A stretch of 64,000 nt of DNA from Rhizophagus irregularis (lineage: Eukaryota; Glomeromycota; Glomeromycetes; Glomerales; Glomeraceae), in the NCBI RefSeq assembly GCF_026210795.1, contig NC_089456.1, positions 2,110,501-2,174,500 of the forward strand, written 5' to 3'. Both the position numbers and the translations under genes were made by a program. Shown piece by piece: positions 1 to 11,888 of the stretch (the stretch's first letter is position 1; each line of letters starts with the position of its first letter). Below the pieces are notes generated by a model, which worked only from the letters and a program-made list of their open reading frames with translations, was not told the DNA's origin and ran no database searches.

Positions 1-1123
1 ATAATCCGCAAATTTCTTTAACATTATTGAGGGAGAGTAGATTTATTTCAATTTTTTTTTTTCGAGAGCGAGTGTTAACTAACAAACATATTTGTTTGAA
101 CCTTCCTATAAAAAATTTTATCCGTTATTTCTGTGATATAAGGTTAGCCTTTTATGTTAAAAAGTTGGAATATAAAAAATAGATCAACTTTTTTTACAGG
201 GTTTCTTTTATTATGAGATTCAAGAAAGAAGGATTATGAATATTTAGAGTTCAGCAGAAAAACTAAAAAAAACTTTCGTAAAAGATGCCGTATCACTTTT
301 AAAATTTACATCTTTTGTATAGGATAATTATGTAGAAATGTTGATATGTGGTAGTTCCTAATTTTGATTTAATCGCTTCAGTAAGAGATAGTTTCTTTGA
401 GTCATTATTTCCGTTACGATCTTTAAAAGGTCAACAGGGAAGATATATTATAAATAATTTAAATTACATATTAAATATAATTTAATAAAATTATAGCATC
501 CTAAATATAAATATAATAGTATTTATTTCATTAACTAATTTTTTGGTAGTCGTTATTTAAATAAGAAAAGTGAGTTTATATAACCAGAACCCTGTAAAAA
601 ATCTGATCTGTGTTTTATCTTTCCATATTTTTTCCGTGAATGTATCATTTTAATGGAATTTATAGCCTTAAATTATGGAAATTTTCATCACGCTAACACG
701 GATATCTGTGAATGTATCATTTTCACAGAATTTTTACGGAAGACACGGAGAAATAATGGAAATATTCGGATAAAAATTTTTTATAGGGGGAGAATGATCC
801 TGAAAGAACGACATTCCAAATCAGTCATGTGATAAACCTTTATTAGAATTTACATTACAATAATGTACTATTTGATTACAATTTGACATCATATGATATC
901 CTTTATTCCTTTTCAAGGAAGTATATCAAATATTTATCTCATGTTTACTAATTGGTCGCCAGTGATTTTTTTGATGTAATTTTTCTGATGATATTTTTCA
1001 TGCTCACGTGATTTTACAGTCTTTTCCACTCTTTCCCGTTAGTCTCCATGAGATCAAAGAGTTAGCATAAATATTATGATTTTTACGGCAGCGCCATGAA
1101 AATCATTAACATTCATGACTCCC
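1..1123. other. AT-rich intergenic sequence, no gene seen
   Basis: No convincing coding region is visible on either strand; reading frames are short and broken. The stretch holds two possible small terminal-inverted-repeat relics (103-202 and 588-797) and otherwise AT-rich host sequence leading up to the nested transposon block. Confidence 0.6.
588..797. repeat. possible MITE, TIR CCCTRTAAAAAATYT
   Basis: The left end CCCTGTAAAAAATCT and the reverse complement of the right end (CCCTATAAAAAATTT) match, and a second inner pair (TTTCCAT..TTTCCGTG against TTTCCATTATTTCTCCGTG) follows. The interior repeats the phrase GTGAATGTATCATTTT twice. A shorter region at 103-202 has similar ends (CCTATAAAAAATTT and CCCTGTAAAAAAAG). 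A target duplication is not clear, so family assignment is open. Confidence 0.4.
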
Positions 1124-1201
1124 GTGAAATAAATAATGGTGGTGTAGTTAGCCGAAAAATAATAAGCCGCAACGTGTGGCTCAGCTGCTCAGCTCAGCCG
1201 T

Positions 1202-1809
1202 TGTAACACCTGAGCCCATAGAGAATTATGTTTGCCACCTCAGGTATTAACAAAATGACTCTTTATTAATAATATAAATAAATACAATAATATGCTTGGT
1301 TTAATAACATTAAATAATAAAATAAATAATTCATAACAAAATTCGTCCCATTTTCTCCTTTTCCAAAAGGTGATCTTCACGCCCTTTTATGTTTGTTTTT
1401 GTGTAACTAAATTCATAATTTCGATTCATGGATTTAAATTATTAAAGTATTTCCATTGTTTTAAAGTATTTCCATTATCTTAATTTTGTATCCATTTGAT
1501 CATCATGAACTCCTGAATTATGATTTATAATATTAACGTAGTGATCAACAAATTAATCACTTGACACCTCAGATCACTTGATTTCATTCAATTTAGTATC
1601 TTTCGGATCTTCATTTATCCTTAAATCTCGTGACTAATAGTTTAAGGTCATCACGGACCAACTACCTTAATCCATGTGATTATTAGTTTAACGACTTCTC
1701 GGTCCAATTAAAATAAAAATAAAAATAAGTTAAAATTTTATACACTAAGACTAAATGTAATACTGCGCCCCACAATTAATAAATTTACTAGGTATACTAC
1801 GGCATTACA
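1202..1809 (-). repeat. left LTR (3' LTR of the minus-strand element)
   Basis: 608 bp, beginning TGTAACACCTGAG and ending GGCATTACA on the plus strand. By eye it differs from the right LTR at one base (T here, G in the other, near 1531). Confidence 0.93.
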
Positions 1810-1821
1810 ACTATCCCCCGC
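1810..1821 (-). promoter_or_regulatory. polypurine tract
   Basis: The minus strand reads GCGGGGGATAGT directly before the left LTR, the expected place for the plus-strand primer of reverse transcription. Confidence 0.75.
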
Positions 1822-1842
1822 ATAAAAATTTAATGCCCACAT

Positions 1843-1914
1843 TAAATTTATTCCAAGAATCGAACTCGTGTCTCGAAGTGGTAGGTGCGAATTATACCAC
1901 TAAATCAAACATGC
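1843..1914 (-). pseudogene. degenerate tRNA-Gly-like sequence
   Basis: On the minus strand: 5' GCATGTT, an A-box-like TTTAGTGGTATAATTC, an anticodon arm with loop CTACCAC (anticodon ACC, glycine type) and a T arm GAGTTCGATTCTTGG. The 3' acceptor strand no longer pairs, so it is not a functional tRNA. It lies just upstream of the polypurine tract. The tRNA implied by this element's own PBS (acceptor GCATGCT, T-arm 3' strand CTCGG) is the same kind with C-to-T differences, so this may be a captured copy of the primer tRNA. Confidence 0.55.
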
Positions 1915-2146
1915 ATTGTCACTTGACTCAGCTGCGTTTTAAATATTCCTTTTTGCTGCGTCTACATCTGCGGTTTATCATGTGTTTGTTAAGTCTACGG
2001 TTTTCCTGTACCGGATTTCACTTCGGTCTTTCTTAGGAAATTTTCATTAGTTTTTCCTATTTTCGAAAATTATTTTTATGTCATGTGATTTTATTTCACA
2101 TGATTATAAATTATCTTTATTTTTCTAAGTCCATTGATGATAGTTA

Positions 2147-2302
2147 TCATTTACTCATCGGTGTATGGTAAGTCTTTAATAATTCTCCATTTACAGGTAT
2201 CTTCTTGATGACACCTTTAATATTTTTAATTCTATACGCTCCATTCGGTAGTATTTCATGAATGTAAAATGGTCCTAACCATTTTGATTCTAATTTTTCA
2301 GG
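2147..2302 (-). pseudogene. Ty3 integrase C-terminal tail (detached)
   Basis: The minus-strand frame reads KLESKWLGPFYI then a basic segment and stops after HTPMSK. This is the usual chromatin-side tail of a Ty3 integrase (compare KFEPKWKGPY-type motifs). It continues the frame of 32766-32401 across the Polinton; removing the Polinton and one copy of the 6-bp target restores an open frame. Confidence 0.75.
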
Positions 2303-2782
2303 TCGTCGGGCTGGTAGTGTGTCTCGCTACGCTCACCCCACCTCGGCCACGTGGCCTCGCAGTACCTACATCCCCCTTCGTGGGGCAGGGTTACCCAAGA
2401 TCCGTTACTATCCGTTACTACATCTGTTACTAAAAATATACTAAAAAACAGATAAAATAAGGAAAAAGAGAGGAAAATACGATAGAATCAGAAGGGAGTA
2501 ACAGATGTAACAGATGTAACAGATATTTCAGAATAATAGGAGAGGACACCCCCTCAGAAAAAAGTTTTGATTTTACCCCCCCAGATCTGTTACATTCGTT
2601 ACGATCCGTTACTCTTTCAGGATTCCGTTCGTTATCTTATTGGAGGCAGTGAGATAACAAACCGAGTGAACAGGTAGGTTAATAACCCCTAGAAGGCCTG
2701 TAGATCTGTAGGAGGATAACCGGGTAGGAGCGCAGATCTTTGGAAAAAACATATTCGGCAATTGAAGATTAGGTAACTATAA
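2303..2782. repeat. left terminal inverted repeat of the Polinton
   Basis: Reverse complement of 31919-32400 with a few substitutions and a one-base run-length difference in a C tract. It includes a CGTTAC/TGTAAC-rich stretch of short repeats (AACAGATGT, ATCCGTTACT). The inner edge carries the promoter-like box CAATTGAAGATT, so both ends fire inward-facing genes from the same sequence. Confidence 0.92.
2759..2770 (+). promoter_or_regulatory. ATTGAAGAT box before primase-helicase
   Basis: CAATTGAAGATT followed by TATAAAT, ~42 bases before the ATG at 2812. It is the same box seen before other Polinton genes and resembles the AAAATTGA early promoter of Mimivirus and relatives. Confidence 0.5.
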
Positions 2783-2811
2783 ATTAGATCCTGATTCGAC
2801 AGAACGAAAAA

Positions 2812-5173
2812 ATGACCACTCAAGCTCAAGTTATCCCTAAATTCGGTGAACAAAAGAAAGCCTTTAGTATCGATGAGCTTAAACGGCTTATTGTCGCTGC
2901 AAAGAGTATAAGTGACCTCGATCAAGCCAAGAGGTATCTTTGCAGTTATTTCATTACCTGTGCAGATCCTCATGGGGTTTTCTGGTGGGACCCGGATAGT
3001 AAAAGTTTGAAACACGTTATTGACAAAAATATTGGTAAACTTATCCGTCCAATCACGAAGGCATTCTACACACAACCTGAACAAGGACCCTCTCAAAAGA
3101 CCGAGTTCAACATCTACAAGTGGTTTATGGTTGAGAATACCAATGTATGTAATGCAACCTGTGATCCCCATAAACAGCGAATCTTCAGATCCTTAACCGG
3201 CCAACTCTATCTAAATATCTTCCCGGGATTTCTCCACGTCTTGCGTCCAATATCCACCTTTGAGTCTACAATTCACCTCGTGGTTAAATTTATCTTCTCT
3301 CACATTCAGGAAATCTGGTGTTCGGGTGATTGGAATCTCACTGAGTATATCATCAAGTGGTTAGCCGGTGTGGCAGCTGGAAGGAAGATGTACTCGATTC
3401 TCTATCTAAAATCCGGACAGGGTTGGGGCAAAGGTATTATAACAGATTTCATTCAGCGCAGCGTCCTAGGCAGTAGGCACTCAACTTGTTTATAAGACCA
3501 GCGATCCTCAGACGATTCTTGGAAGTTTCAATGGGCAATTACAGGGTAAGGTTCTTCTTCTTCTCGAGGAAATGCCCACAGAAAAAAGCCAGTGGAATTC
3601 TCTGTATCGCTCTTTGAAAGATAAAGTAACGAGTGATATAATGGAAATCCACGAAAAATACAAGACGCCAACACATTACAAAAACTTTATGTCAACTATC
3701 ATCCTTACTAACGAAAATGCTCTCAGAGTGGAGAATGACGATAGGCGCACAGTGTTCTTGGATGTGTCACCATCCCGCAAGGGAGACCTCAACTATTTCA
3801 AAAAACTCGGTGACGCTATGAAATACCCAGGCGCCAGTGAGGCGTTCTATGCTTATTTGAGAGCCATCGCGGATGCTTACCCAGACTTCAATGGAAATCC
3901 GCCACCTATGACAACATCCAAACAGGAACATATCATCTCAACTCTTCCACCGCTATTCCAATTTATAAAGGACACATACCTCGTAATGAAAAATTATATG
4001 ACCGACCTGCCTGTTCAAGAATTTTATAGGGTATATACTTCATATTGCGAAACACATTGTATTTCACCCTTATCAAAGATAAACGCTTCTAGAATCCTAT
4101 CAAATGAGTTGGCTATAAATAGCAAATTAGTTCGTAAAGATAAGAAACCGACCCGTGTCTATAGTATATCCAGGGAGGACCTTTACAAGAAATTCCTCAG
4201 AAAAAACTGGATTCATGAAATAGACGAGATAGACATAGAAGGAATAGATGTAGAGACTTCTAAGAAACCCGCATCTGATCCCAAAGCCTTAGAGAAGTTC
4301 TTGGCAAATATATATAGCATTCCTGCTAATAATCCACAAGACGTATAAAAGAAACTCGCTGAGAAAAAACCCAAACCCGCTGAGGAAAAACCCGCACCTG
4401 TAATTCGCAAGACTCTTCCACCGCTTCCACCCAAGCCTGACCACTTAAAAGAACGTCAACAAGAGTTAAGGGAAGAACAACCGGATCCCGATGAAGATAC
4501 TAATGAGTCAGACACCGATGAACCTATAGATAACTTCTCAGACTGTTATCTATCTGACGAGGAACCTGACCAAGAAGAACCCACCCCTGAATCAGATGAT
4601 GACTACGACGTCTTAGACGACTTGTTATCAGACTCGGATTCTACAACCGTGAACCCAACTTCTGAACAACAACCCGAGTCTCCCGCAGAATCTTCTGTAT
4701 CTGTCACTAAGCCTGACCCAGAACCGGCTCCTGAAGAGCAATTTATCCCAGAACCCGACACAGAACCAGAAGTTGACCGGGATCCTGAACCAAAGGAAGG
4801 CACTCGAGCGCATTGGGCTTGGCATGAAAGACACCGATGGGATCGCAAACCGTGGGTTAAAAATTCAAAGGACCAGGCCTTCGATGATCTCTACAATACA
4901 AGTAAGGAATTATGGGCCAAGTACCAAGACGCGTCAGATGACTATGACTGGGAAATACTCGCGTTTGAAATAGAGGAATGTCCCACAACGCGTATTGAGG
5001 ACGAGTACCAGTATTACCTTAAGGAAGTAGTAGACCGCTTCAAGGACTGGATCGAATATAATGGATACTTACCTAAAATACCTAGCCGTAAAGAACTCGC
5101 AGATTTAATAAGAATATACAAGGATAATCGTGATGCCGAGATTATTCCCACCCCTCTGGTTATGAAACTATGA
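2812..5173 (+). pseudogene. SF3 primase-helicase (D5-like), broken
   Basis: Replication ATPase of the Polinton. The first part (2812-3495) ends just past a Walker A SGQGWGKG. The frame then shifts by one base near 3470 and continues through Walker B (LLLLEEMP) and a sensor region with TNENALRVENDDRR, typical of DUF5906/D5 helicases. A TAA at 4346-4348 interrupts the same frame, which then runs to 5173 as a proline- and acid-rich tail. Read through, the product would be ~787 aa. With a frameshift and a stop it is not functional here. It starts ~30 bases inside the left TIR, and its ATG follows the shared promoter-like box. A primase domain upstream of residue ~190 is plausible but I see no clear motif. 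Confidence 0.8.
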
Positions 5174-5225
5174 GGGCAGATAAGGGTAAAGCGCGAGAGA
5201 TCCCGAGGAATGTCCAAAAACCGAT

Positions 5226-5318
5226 ATGGAACGTGAATGGGAAGCCGCCAATGGACTCATCAACGACTGGGATGAAGAGGATCTTGATCGTGTATGCAGC
5301 AAGATTGACTCCTTTTAA
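5226..5318 (+). CDS. 30-aa ORF or shifted tail of the helicase gene
   Basis: ATG to TAA with strongly acidic, protein-like composition (DWDEEDLDRVC). It follows the helicase frame by ~50 bases in a different frame, so it could be a separate microprotein or the frameshifted C-terminus of the helicase. No family recognised. Confidence 0.25.
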   Translation: MEREWEAANGLINDWDEEDLDRVCSKIDSF

Positions 5319-6901
5319 TAAGATAAGCACTTCTTAGTTATCTTATATTTTTTTGTATAAAAAACCTATATTACAACTGAACACAATTCATAAATACATT
5401 AAATGGTTTATTCAGAGATTGTCCGTGCTTTACCTACAAGACCGGATATCAAAGAATTACAGTATTCAGGCGCAAGATTTTCCAGAGGAGCAATAGCAAA
5501 ACTTGGACAGCGACTCCAATCCCGGTATCCAACACATAAATTTCAGATCCTGCTCCCCTATGAAAACTGGAAACCCGGTGGATGGACATCAGGAAACCAA
5601 CCAGCCAGCTTCTTCTCACTCTTAGACCACTACGACGAAGTACAACTACCGGATGACGCAGACCCTGATTATTTTGAACGATTCATAATTTATGTGAGAG
5701 ATGCCCCACCGGCCGCAGGAGGATGCAACGGGAAGCTAAATGATTGCCTGTATGAATGCCTGAAACATATCTACGGCACATTCTCTAAAATGCCAAAGTC
5801 AATCGAAAAGCCCGAGTATATCAAAAAGGCATTAGGTTTCAATCGCGATGCTCCCATCCCAGTTTCATGCATGGACAAGGTCGAACAACTCGCAGGAAGT
5901 CTCGCAATTAATATTGTGGGGGACATTACCCGAATCTCTAAAAGTAAGTCCGATAGATGTGTAACACTCATCCTATCAGAAGGCCATTACTCCCTCATGT
6001 TAAATCCCGGAAGACTCCACCCCAGTAAATTAGATAAAAAGCGTAATTTACCCATTGTATACCATGAAGATGGAACCAATAATGTAGTCACAATATACAA
6101 CGGCAAAACAGTTAAGTCTTGCACAATTGGGCAGTTTCAAAAAACTAAGAATTCCAAGAGTTCTTTCATCCCCGTCGAGAAAAACCGTAAGACTGGGTAT
6201 ATGAAACTCTCGAAGAAGCATATCAGAGAATCCACGAGGAGCGGAATTCCTTTCTACAGGAGACAAAGAAGTTCGGTTTAGGAATCGACTTATCATACCA
6301 TAACTGGTCTTACAAAAGAACAGCTCTCTGGTTATTCGAACGATTAAGTGTAGGAATTCCAGCCAATGATCCTCTTGACCCGATAGAAGCGGAGTGGTTA
6401 AGTGATGCAATGATGGGAGGATTAATCTGGGCAGATAACGAGTGGAAGGGCTATGGAAGACAGTATGACGCAACAAGTTTATACCCGAGTATCCAACAAT
6501 CAAACGCGAACTTTCCAATCAGACGGGGTAAATTCCAGACACTTAATGACTTTGTCGACCACAGGGGTTATGCCTTGTATGGATTATTCCGTGCCAAAAT
6601 AAGTGGGAATAATATTCTCTTCCGACAGAATAAAAGGGGAATCTATACATTCATCAACTTACAACGAGCAAAAAAAACTTGGTCTCAATATACAGTTAAT
6701 ACAGGATGGGAAGCCAAATGCATTGATATATGATAGAGAAGCGAGAATCCCTGGAACTGTAATATTCGGTGAGTATGTACACTTCCTCTTCAAAATTAAA
6801 AACCAGGGTGGCATAGCTGGCCGCGTGGCAAAGCGAGTCCTCAACACATTATGGGGAGCATTATGCCAGAGGAAGCGTAATTACAATATACATGGCCTGG
6901 T

Positions 6902-7125
6902 AAATCATTGGCCAAAAACGTAATTCGTAATTCGAAATACGTAAATAATTACGTATTTCGTAAATAATTACGTTTACCGTAAATAATTACGTATTTCGTA
7001 AATAATTACGTTTACCGTAAATAATTACGTTTAACGTAATTATTTATGACTTCGTAATTAATCAAATGTACCCGTAAATAATTTACGTTTACCGTAATTA
7101 TTTACGATGTACGTAATTACGTAAT
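6902..7125. repeat. hAT-1 left subterminal repeats
   Basis: Many copies of the palindromic word TACGTAAATAATTACG and variants. The mirror set occurs at 11281-11345 near the other end. Such clustered short motifs are the usual transposase-binding sites of hAT elements. Confidence 0.7.
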
Positions 7126-7259
7126 TGATCGGAATAGATTTGATTAGATTATCAATTCCAATCATTAAAAATGTACTCTTTTTTTTAGATTGTATTTTTT
7201 TTATTTAATAAATAAATAAGTTTCGGCTTCCAGGAATCTGCGGGTAAGTATATGGAGGC

Positions 7260-8290
7260 GGGCTCTTTTGAAATTTACTTTGAAGAAACGTACTAACGTT
7301 TCTTTCTTTTTATTTTTTGTAGATTTCGGTTTCTATAAAGAACACGGGTACGTGTATAGGGGCGGATTCTTTTGAAATTTACTTTGAAGAAACGTACTAA
7401 CGTTTCTTTCTTTTTATTTTTTTGTAGATTTCGGTTTTTTATAACACGGGTACGTGTAGAGGGGCGGGTTCTTTTGAAATTTACTTTGAAGAAACGTACT
7501 AACGTTTCTTTCTTTTTATTTTTTGTAGATTTCGGTTTTTTATAACACAGGTACATATATAGGGACGAGTTCTTTTGAAATTTATTTTGAAGAAACGTAC
7601 TAACGTTTCTTTCTTTTTTATTTTTTGTAGATTTCGGTTTCTAAGAACACGGGTACATATATAGGGGCGGGTTCTTTCGAAATTTACTTTGAAGAAACGT
7701 ACTAACGTTTCTTTCTTTTTATTTTTTTGTAGATTTCGGTTTAGAACACAAGACACAAGTACGTGTATGCGGGATTCTTTCGAAATTTACTTTGAAGAAA
7801 CGTCTAACGTTTCTTTCTTTTTATTTTTTTGTAGATTTCGGTTTCTAAGAACACGGGTACGTGTATAGGGGCGGGTTCTTTCGAAATTAACTTTGAAGAA
7901 ACGTACTAACGTTTCTTTCCTTTTATTTTTTTGTAGATTTCGGTTTAGAACACAAGACACAAGTACGTGTATGCGGGATTCTTTCGAAATTTACTTTGAA
8001 GAAACGTCTAACGTTTCTTTCTTTTTATTTTTTTTTGTAGATTTCGGTTTCTAAGAACACGGGTACGTGTATAGGGGCGGGTTCTTTTGAAATTTATTTT
8101 GAAGAAACGCGGGTACGTGTATAGGGGCGGGTTCTTTTGAAATTTACTTTGAAGAAACGTACTAACGTTTCTTATTTTTTGTAGATTCGGTTTCTTAGAA
8201 CACAAGTACGTGTATGAGAGCGGATTCTTTTGAAATTTGAAGAAACGTACGTTTCTTTCTTTTTATTTTTTTGTAGATTTCAGTTTCTGA
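7260..8290. repeat. minisatellite, ~104-bp unit, about 9-10 copies
   Basis: Tandem units of ~100-108 bp. Each contains the near-palindrome GAAACGTACTAACGTTTC, a T-rich tract, TTTGTAGATTTCGG, ACACGGGTACGTGT and TTTTGAAATTTACTTTGAA. Some units are shortened (around 8104 and 8225). The minus-strand reading frames here (KNRNLQK..KKKETLVRFFKVNF) are translations of the repeat, not genes. Confidence 0.85.
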
Positions 8291-8571
8291 AAATCTTAAG
8301 CATTATTAAAGTAAATTGTTAAATTAGATCATTAAATATTATTAATCTATTTCGTTAAGCATTAAATAAAAACTGTTAAACATTAGTAAAATTATACAAA
8401 ATTGTTAAAAATAAATTAAATGAAATAATGTATTAAATTATTGTCTTTAAAATAAATTAAGAAGAAATTCTTCATGTTAGAACGCAAAATTGTTAGAAGC
8501 TTTTATTCAAAATTTTGAAAGAAATAAAACAAATCAAAATATACAACAAATGAATATGAGTCATGGACTAT

Positions 8572-11052
8572 CTAAACGTTAACATCATCATCTTCACTAA
8601 ATTGTTGGTCTAATAATTTCTCTATATCGAAATTTTCGTTACCGTGGTCAACAATATGATCAACATTTACGGGTTCAATAACTACTCGCGGCTCCTGAAG
8701 TTTTAATAATTCCACTAGCTCCTTTGATACAAAATTAAAATAGTTTTCACTTTGTAAAACACTATCGTTACTTTTATGCCCAAATTTTTCATACTCTTCT
8801 ATGTCAACAAGTTCGTCTTCTGTATCACCATAATCTTCGTCTTCATTATCTAATTCTTCCTCTCCAATTTCATCATTAATATTTTGATATATACCATTTC
8901 TTACCAATTGATAAAACTCTTCATCATTCTTGACATTCATATCTCTAGCCGTATACTTTAATTCAGTTTTCGCGTTTGAAACATAATATGTGTGAAGTTT
9001 CGTAAGATTTTGTAAATGATTCACACTTAATCTAATTGAAAGGAATTACTTAAAATTTAAAATTCAAAAAAAAATTAATAACTAGCAACAATAAAATAAA
9101 TATTTACCGTGTTCTCCTTTTATTCATATACCAACCCATCACGGAAAATATTCTCTCACATCCTGCATTGTGTGGAGTTATTGAAAATATTTTTAATGCA
9201 AGTTGTTGGATAAAATTTTCTTCTCCTTCATCTTGTTCTACATAACTCCACCAACGCTCAACTGTATAATATTTAGGAACAAATTCATCATTATAAGGAG
9301 GAAGATTATCACGAAAAGCAGCAATTTGCCCAATTAATTTGGAACTGGAATTTTCTCCGCCTCCCATTTTTATCCATATATTTTCAATTGCCCAATAAAC
9401 TACTTTACGGCATACTTGATTTCGGAATCCTTTACCTATGATATTTTAATTAATTAATAATTAATTAATTGTTAAATAAGGTAAAAATCATCATTTTATT
9501 TTATCAAATACGTACCACGGTATAGTGGGTGAAGTAAATAGGCTAACATATATAACCTAAAATCGAACTGCATCCACCTTTTATTAAATGCTTTAATGCA
9601 TTGTTGTCGAAAAGTAGTATGAGTTTCTGATAAGCTTTTGATTGAATATGACAATTTTATTAATTGTAAGAAACAATCTGCTAACGTTGCATTTTTCATT
9701 TCTAAATATTTGATGGCTTCTTTTATTGGCTTAAGAATTAATTGTAATTCTTCAATATCCATAAAAAAACGCCTCGTAATAATTTCTTTGATATTTTGCT
9801 TTAGGTAATTCGGGTTATTATTTGCTATCTAAAATTAGATAAATTTATTAAAATTAATTAAAAATAAATAATTAAAAATAATCAATAAATACCAACATTT
9901 TTTAGAGCTTCTTCGCATCTTAAAACTGAAGAAACACAATCACATGCAGTCATCCATCTCGTTTGACAATACCCCTTTAATTTACCACCTTTAACCATAT
10001 TTTCCTTTATTTCATCTGTTAATTCTGCACCTGCCCGATGAGATGCTTTAAAAAAATGAACTAATTTCATACATTTTTTTAATATTGATTGGGCAAACTC
10101 TAATTTACAAATATCATTGGTTAATAGATTTATATGATGTGCAATGCACCGAATTGGCATTATAAATCCATATCGATCGTTAACTAGCTTTTTTGCCATG
10201 ACCATTGTAGATGCATTATCTGATACTATTCCTGCAAATTTTGTAACTCCAACATTTTCAATTACCTCAATTATTTTATTTGCTAAAAACTCTCCCGTAT
10301 GTGAATAGTTTGATAAATTTTGAACTGAGTGAATATATTCTTTTCTTTCACCAGTAATAATAACAAATGCATAAAGTGATTGTCCACTAGTACTCGTCCA
10401 ACCATCTACTCCTTTAAAAATTAAGAAATTACAATTAATAATTTAATTTATTATATTTTATAATAAATTATTATTACGTACCCAATGTAAGATTTTTTTC
10501 ATTATTTAATTTAAGATTTATTTCAGTAATAACATGTGAAATTTCCGCATTAAGCATATCTTCTGTAAGAGTTTGTCTACATGGTGGATTATATCCCGGA
10601 CATAATGTACGAAGAAGATCAATGAAAAAAGGGTTTTCAATTATATGAAAAGGGATACCGCAGCAAGCAAAAAATTTTACAATAGCACGATTTGCCATTT
10701 CAATTTTAGCTTGATCAATTTTGGTTGAATCAAATATCTCATCTATTTTTGGCTGATTGTGGCTAATTTTAATTTTTTTATTATAACCGAGATGTCCATT
10801 ATTTTTTACTTTTTCCAGGAATAAAGACTTTACTTCAGGTGATACCTTTAAACAATTTAAAGCAATATGTCCTTGCATTTCAATAGGCTGACCTACTTGT
10901 TGTTTCCAGCCACAAAAATTACATTCTGCTGAACAATGCCCTCTATTTCTTGGCCCTTCCTTAAAATAATCCCAAATATCAGTTTTTGGACGACCACGTT
11001 TTTTTTTATTTTGATTAATAATTGTATTTTGATTATCATTACTGTCATCCAT
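8572..11052 (-). CDS. hAT transposase with BED zinc finger (5 exons)
   Basis: Cut-and-paste transposase. Exons read from the sequence: 11052-10482, 10411-9893, 9828-9516, 9435-9108, 9031-8572, with GT..AG introns of 70-110 bp. Exon 1 has a BED-type finger (CNFCGW..H..C) after GRPKTDIWDYF. Exon 2 has DGWTSTSGQ and IVSDNASTM, carrying the first two catalytic acids, and the CIAHHINLL motif. Exon 4 holds the hAT C-terminal dimerisation motif (ALKIFSITPHNAGCERIFS). The last exon is a strongly acidic tail. Joins at exon ends keep the frame, so it may be intact. Confidence 0.85.
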
Positions 11053-11840
11053 ATTTAAAATATCTTAAAAAGATTTAAAAGAAGTATATTATAACGCGAA
11101 AGAATTATAAATTCTTTTTTAAATGTTAAAAAAAAAATGAATGATTACTTTTTATAGTTTTTTTACTTAATAAATAAATTACTATTTATGGTTTAGATAG
11201 TTTTATTAATTTGGAAGTTGATCAAAATAATTTCGCACTATATTATCTATTAATTATATATATATATTTATATTAATTTAATTACGTCATATATAAATAA
11301 TTACGTTATACGTAAATAATTACGTATTTACGTATTTTTCAAGTAATCTGGTAATTAATTACCAGGATTACGAATTACGTATTTATACGAAAATACTGAA
11401 TTACCAGGCCATGTATAAATTACAAGACACTCACCACAGATCAAACAGACCCATTTACATTTCCAGAGGGCCATACACTCGACTCTATCATACCAGTAGG
11501 ATCTGACCAGTGGCGATTCCAGTTTACAAACCCGGATAATCCCTTCAAAGGTGAGTATCCCAGGATCGCCCCATTCTTATTAGCACGTGGTCGCAAAATC
11601 ACATCTGAGGCAATTCAACCATACAAGGATAAAGTACGACGTATCCATACAGATGGATTTATTTTAGAAGAACAGCCAGATAGCCCCGCGCTTTTCACTT
11701 GTTCAGAGAATGCAGATACGACTCTAAAGACTTTCAAGTTTGAAACCGCGGGATACTGCCATGTGAAAAATGTGAACAAGGTTATCTGGACATGATTGCT
11801 AGGGACTGGTAGGTTTATTTTTTACCGACATACCGTGATG

Positions 11841-11857
11841 GCATAATTGAATAAACC
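11841..11857 (+). promoter_or_regulatory. ATTGAA box before the IQ-like gene
   Basis: GCATAATTGAATAAACC, 32 bases before the first in-frame ATG at 11889, after a TTTATTTTTTACC T-rich tract that follows the PolB stop. Same layout as other Polinton gaps, with a weaker GAAGAT part. Confidence 0.35.
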
Positions 11858-11888
11858 TATAAAACATGTAATCTTACGAGATACCCAA

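Larger units (their letters stand above)
6887..11417 (-). mobile_element. hAT transposon 1
   Basis: 4531 bp. TIR TATACATGGCCTGGTAA at the left matches the reverse complement of the right end; perfect 8-bp target duplication AATTACAA on both sides. It contains a five-exon hAT transposase on the minus strand, ACGTAAATAATTACG-type subterminal repeats at both ends and a ~1-kb minisatellite. It lies within the Polinton PolB gene. Confidence 0.92.
5403..11795 (+). pseudogene. Polinton DNA polymerase B, split by hAT
   Basis: Replicative polymerase. Coding pieces are 5403-6886 and 11418-11795. Motif A is YDATSLYPSIQ, motif B is KRVLNTLWGALCQ, motif C is RRIHTDGF (HTDG in place of DTDS, as in protein-primed family members). 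Frameshifts lie near 6200 and in an A8 run near 6670 (one base extra). The hAT insertion duplicates AATTACAA (6879-6886, 11418-11425); taking out the hAT and one copy leaves an open frame. Coding length is only ~617 codons, short for a Polinton PolB, and I see no 3'-5' exonuclease motifs. Instead the N-terminus has LNDCLYECL and GHYSLM, a Cys/His arrangement like OTU-type peptidases (inference). Confidence 0.85.

Noticed and set aside
1833-2036. 67-aa plus-strand ORF
   Set aside because: Covers the antisense of the tRNA-like relic; no domain or codon support.
2689-3171. 160-aa minus-strand ORF
   Set aside because: Antisense of the helicase gene and TIR; the plus-strand frame carries the family motifs.
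7260-8290. CRISPR-like array
   Set aside because: Units of ~104 bp without spacers of constant size, in a eukaryotic transposon; a minisatellite.
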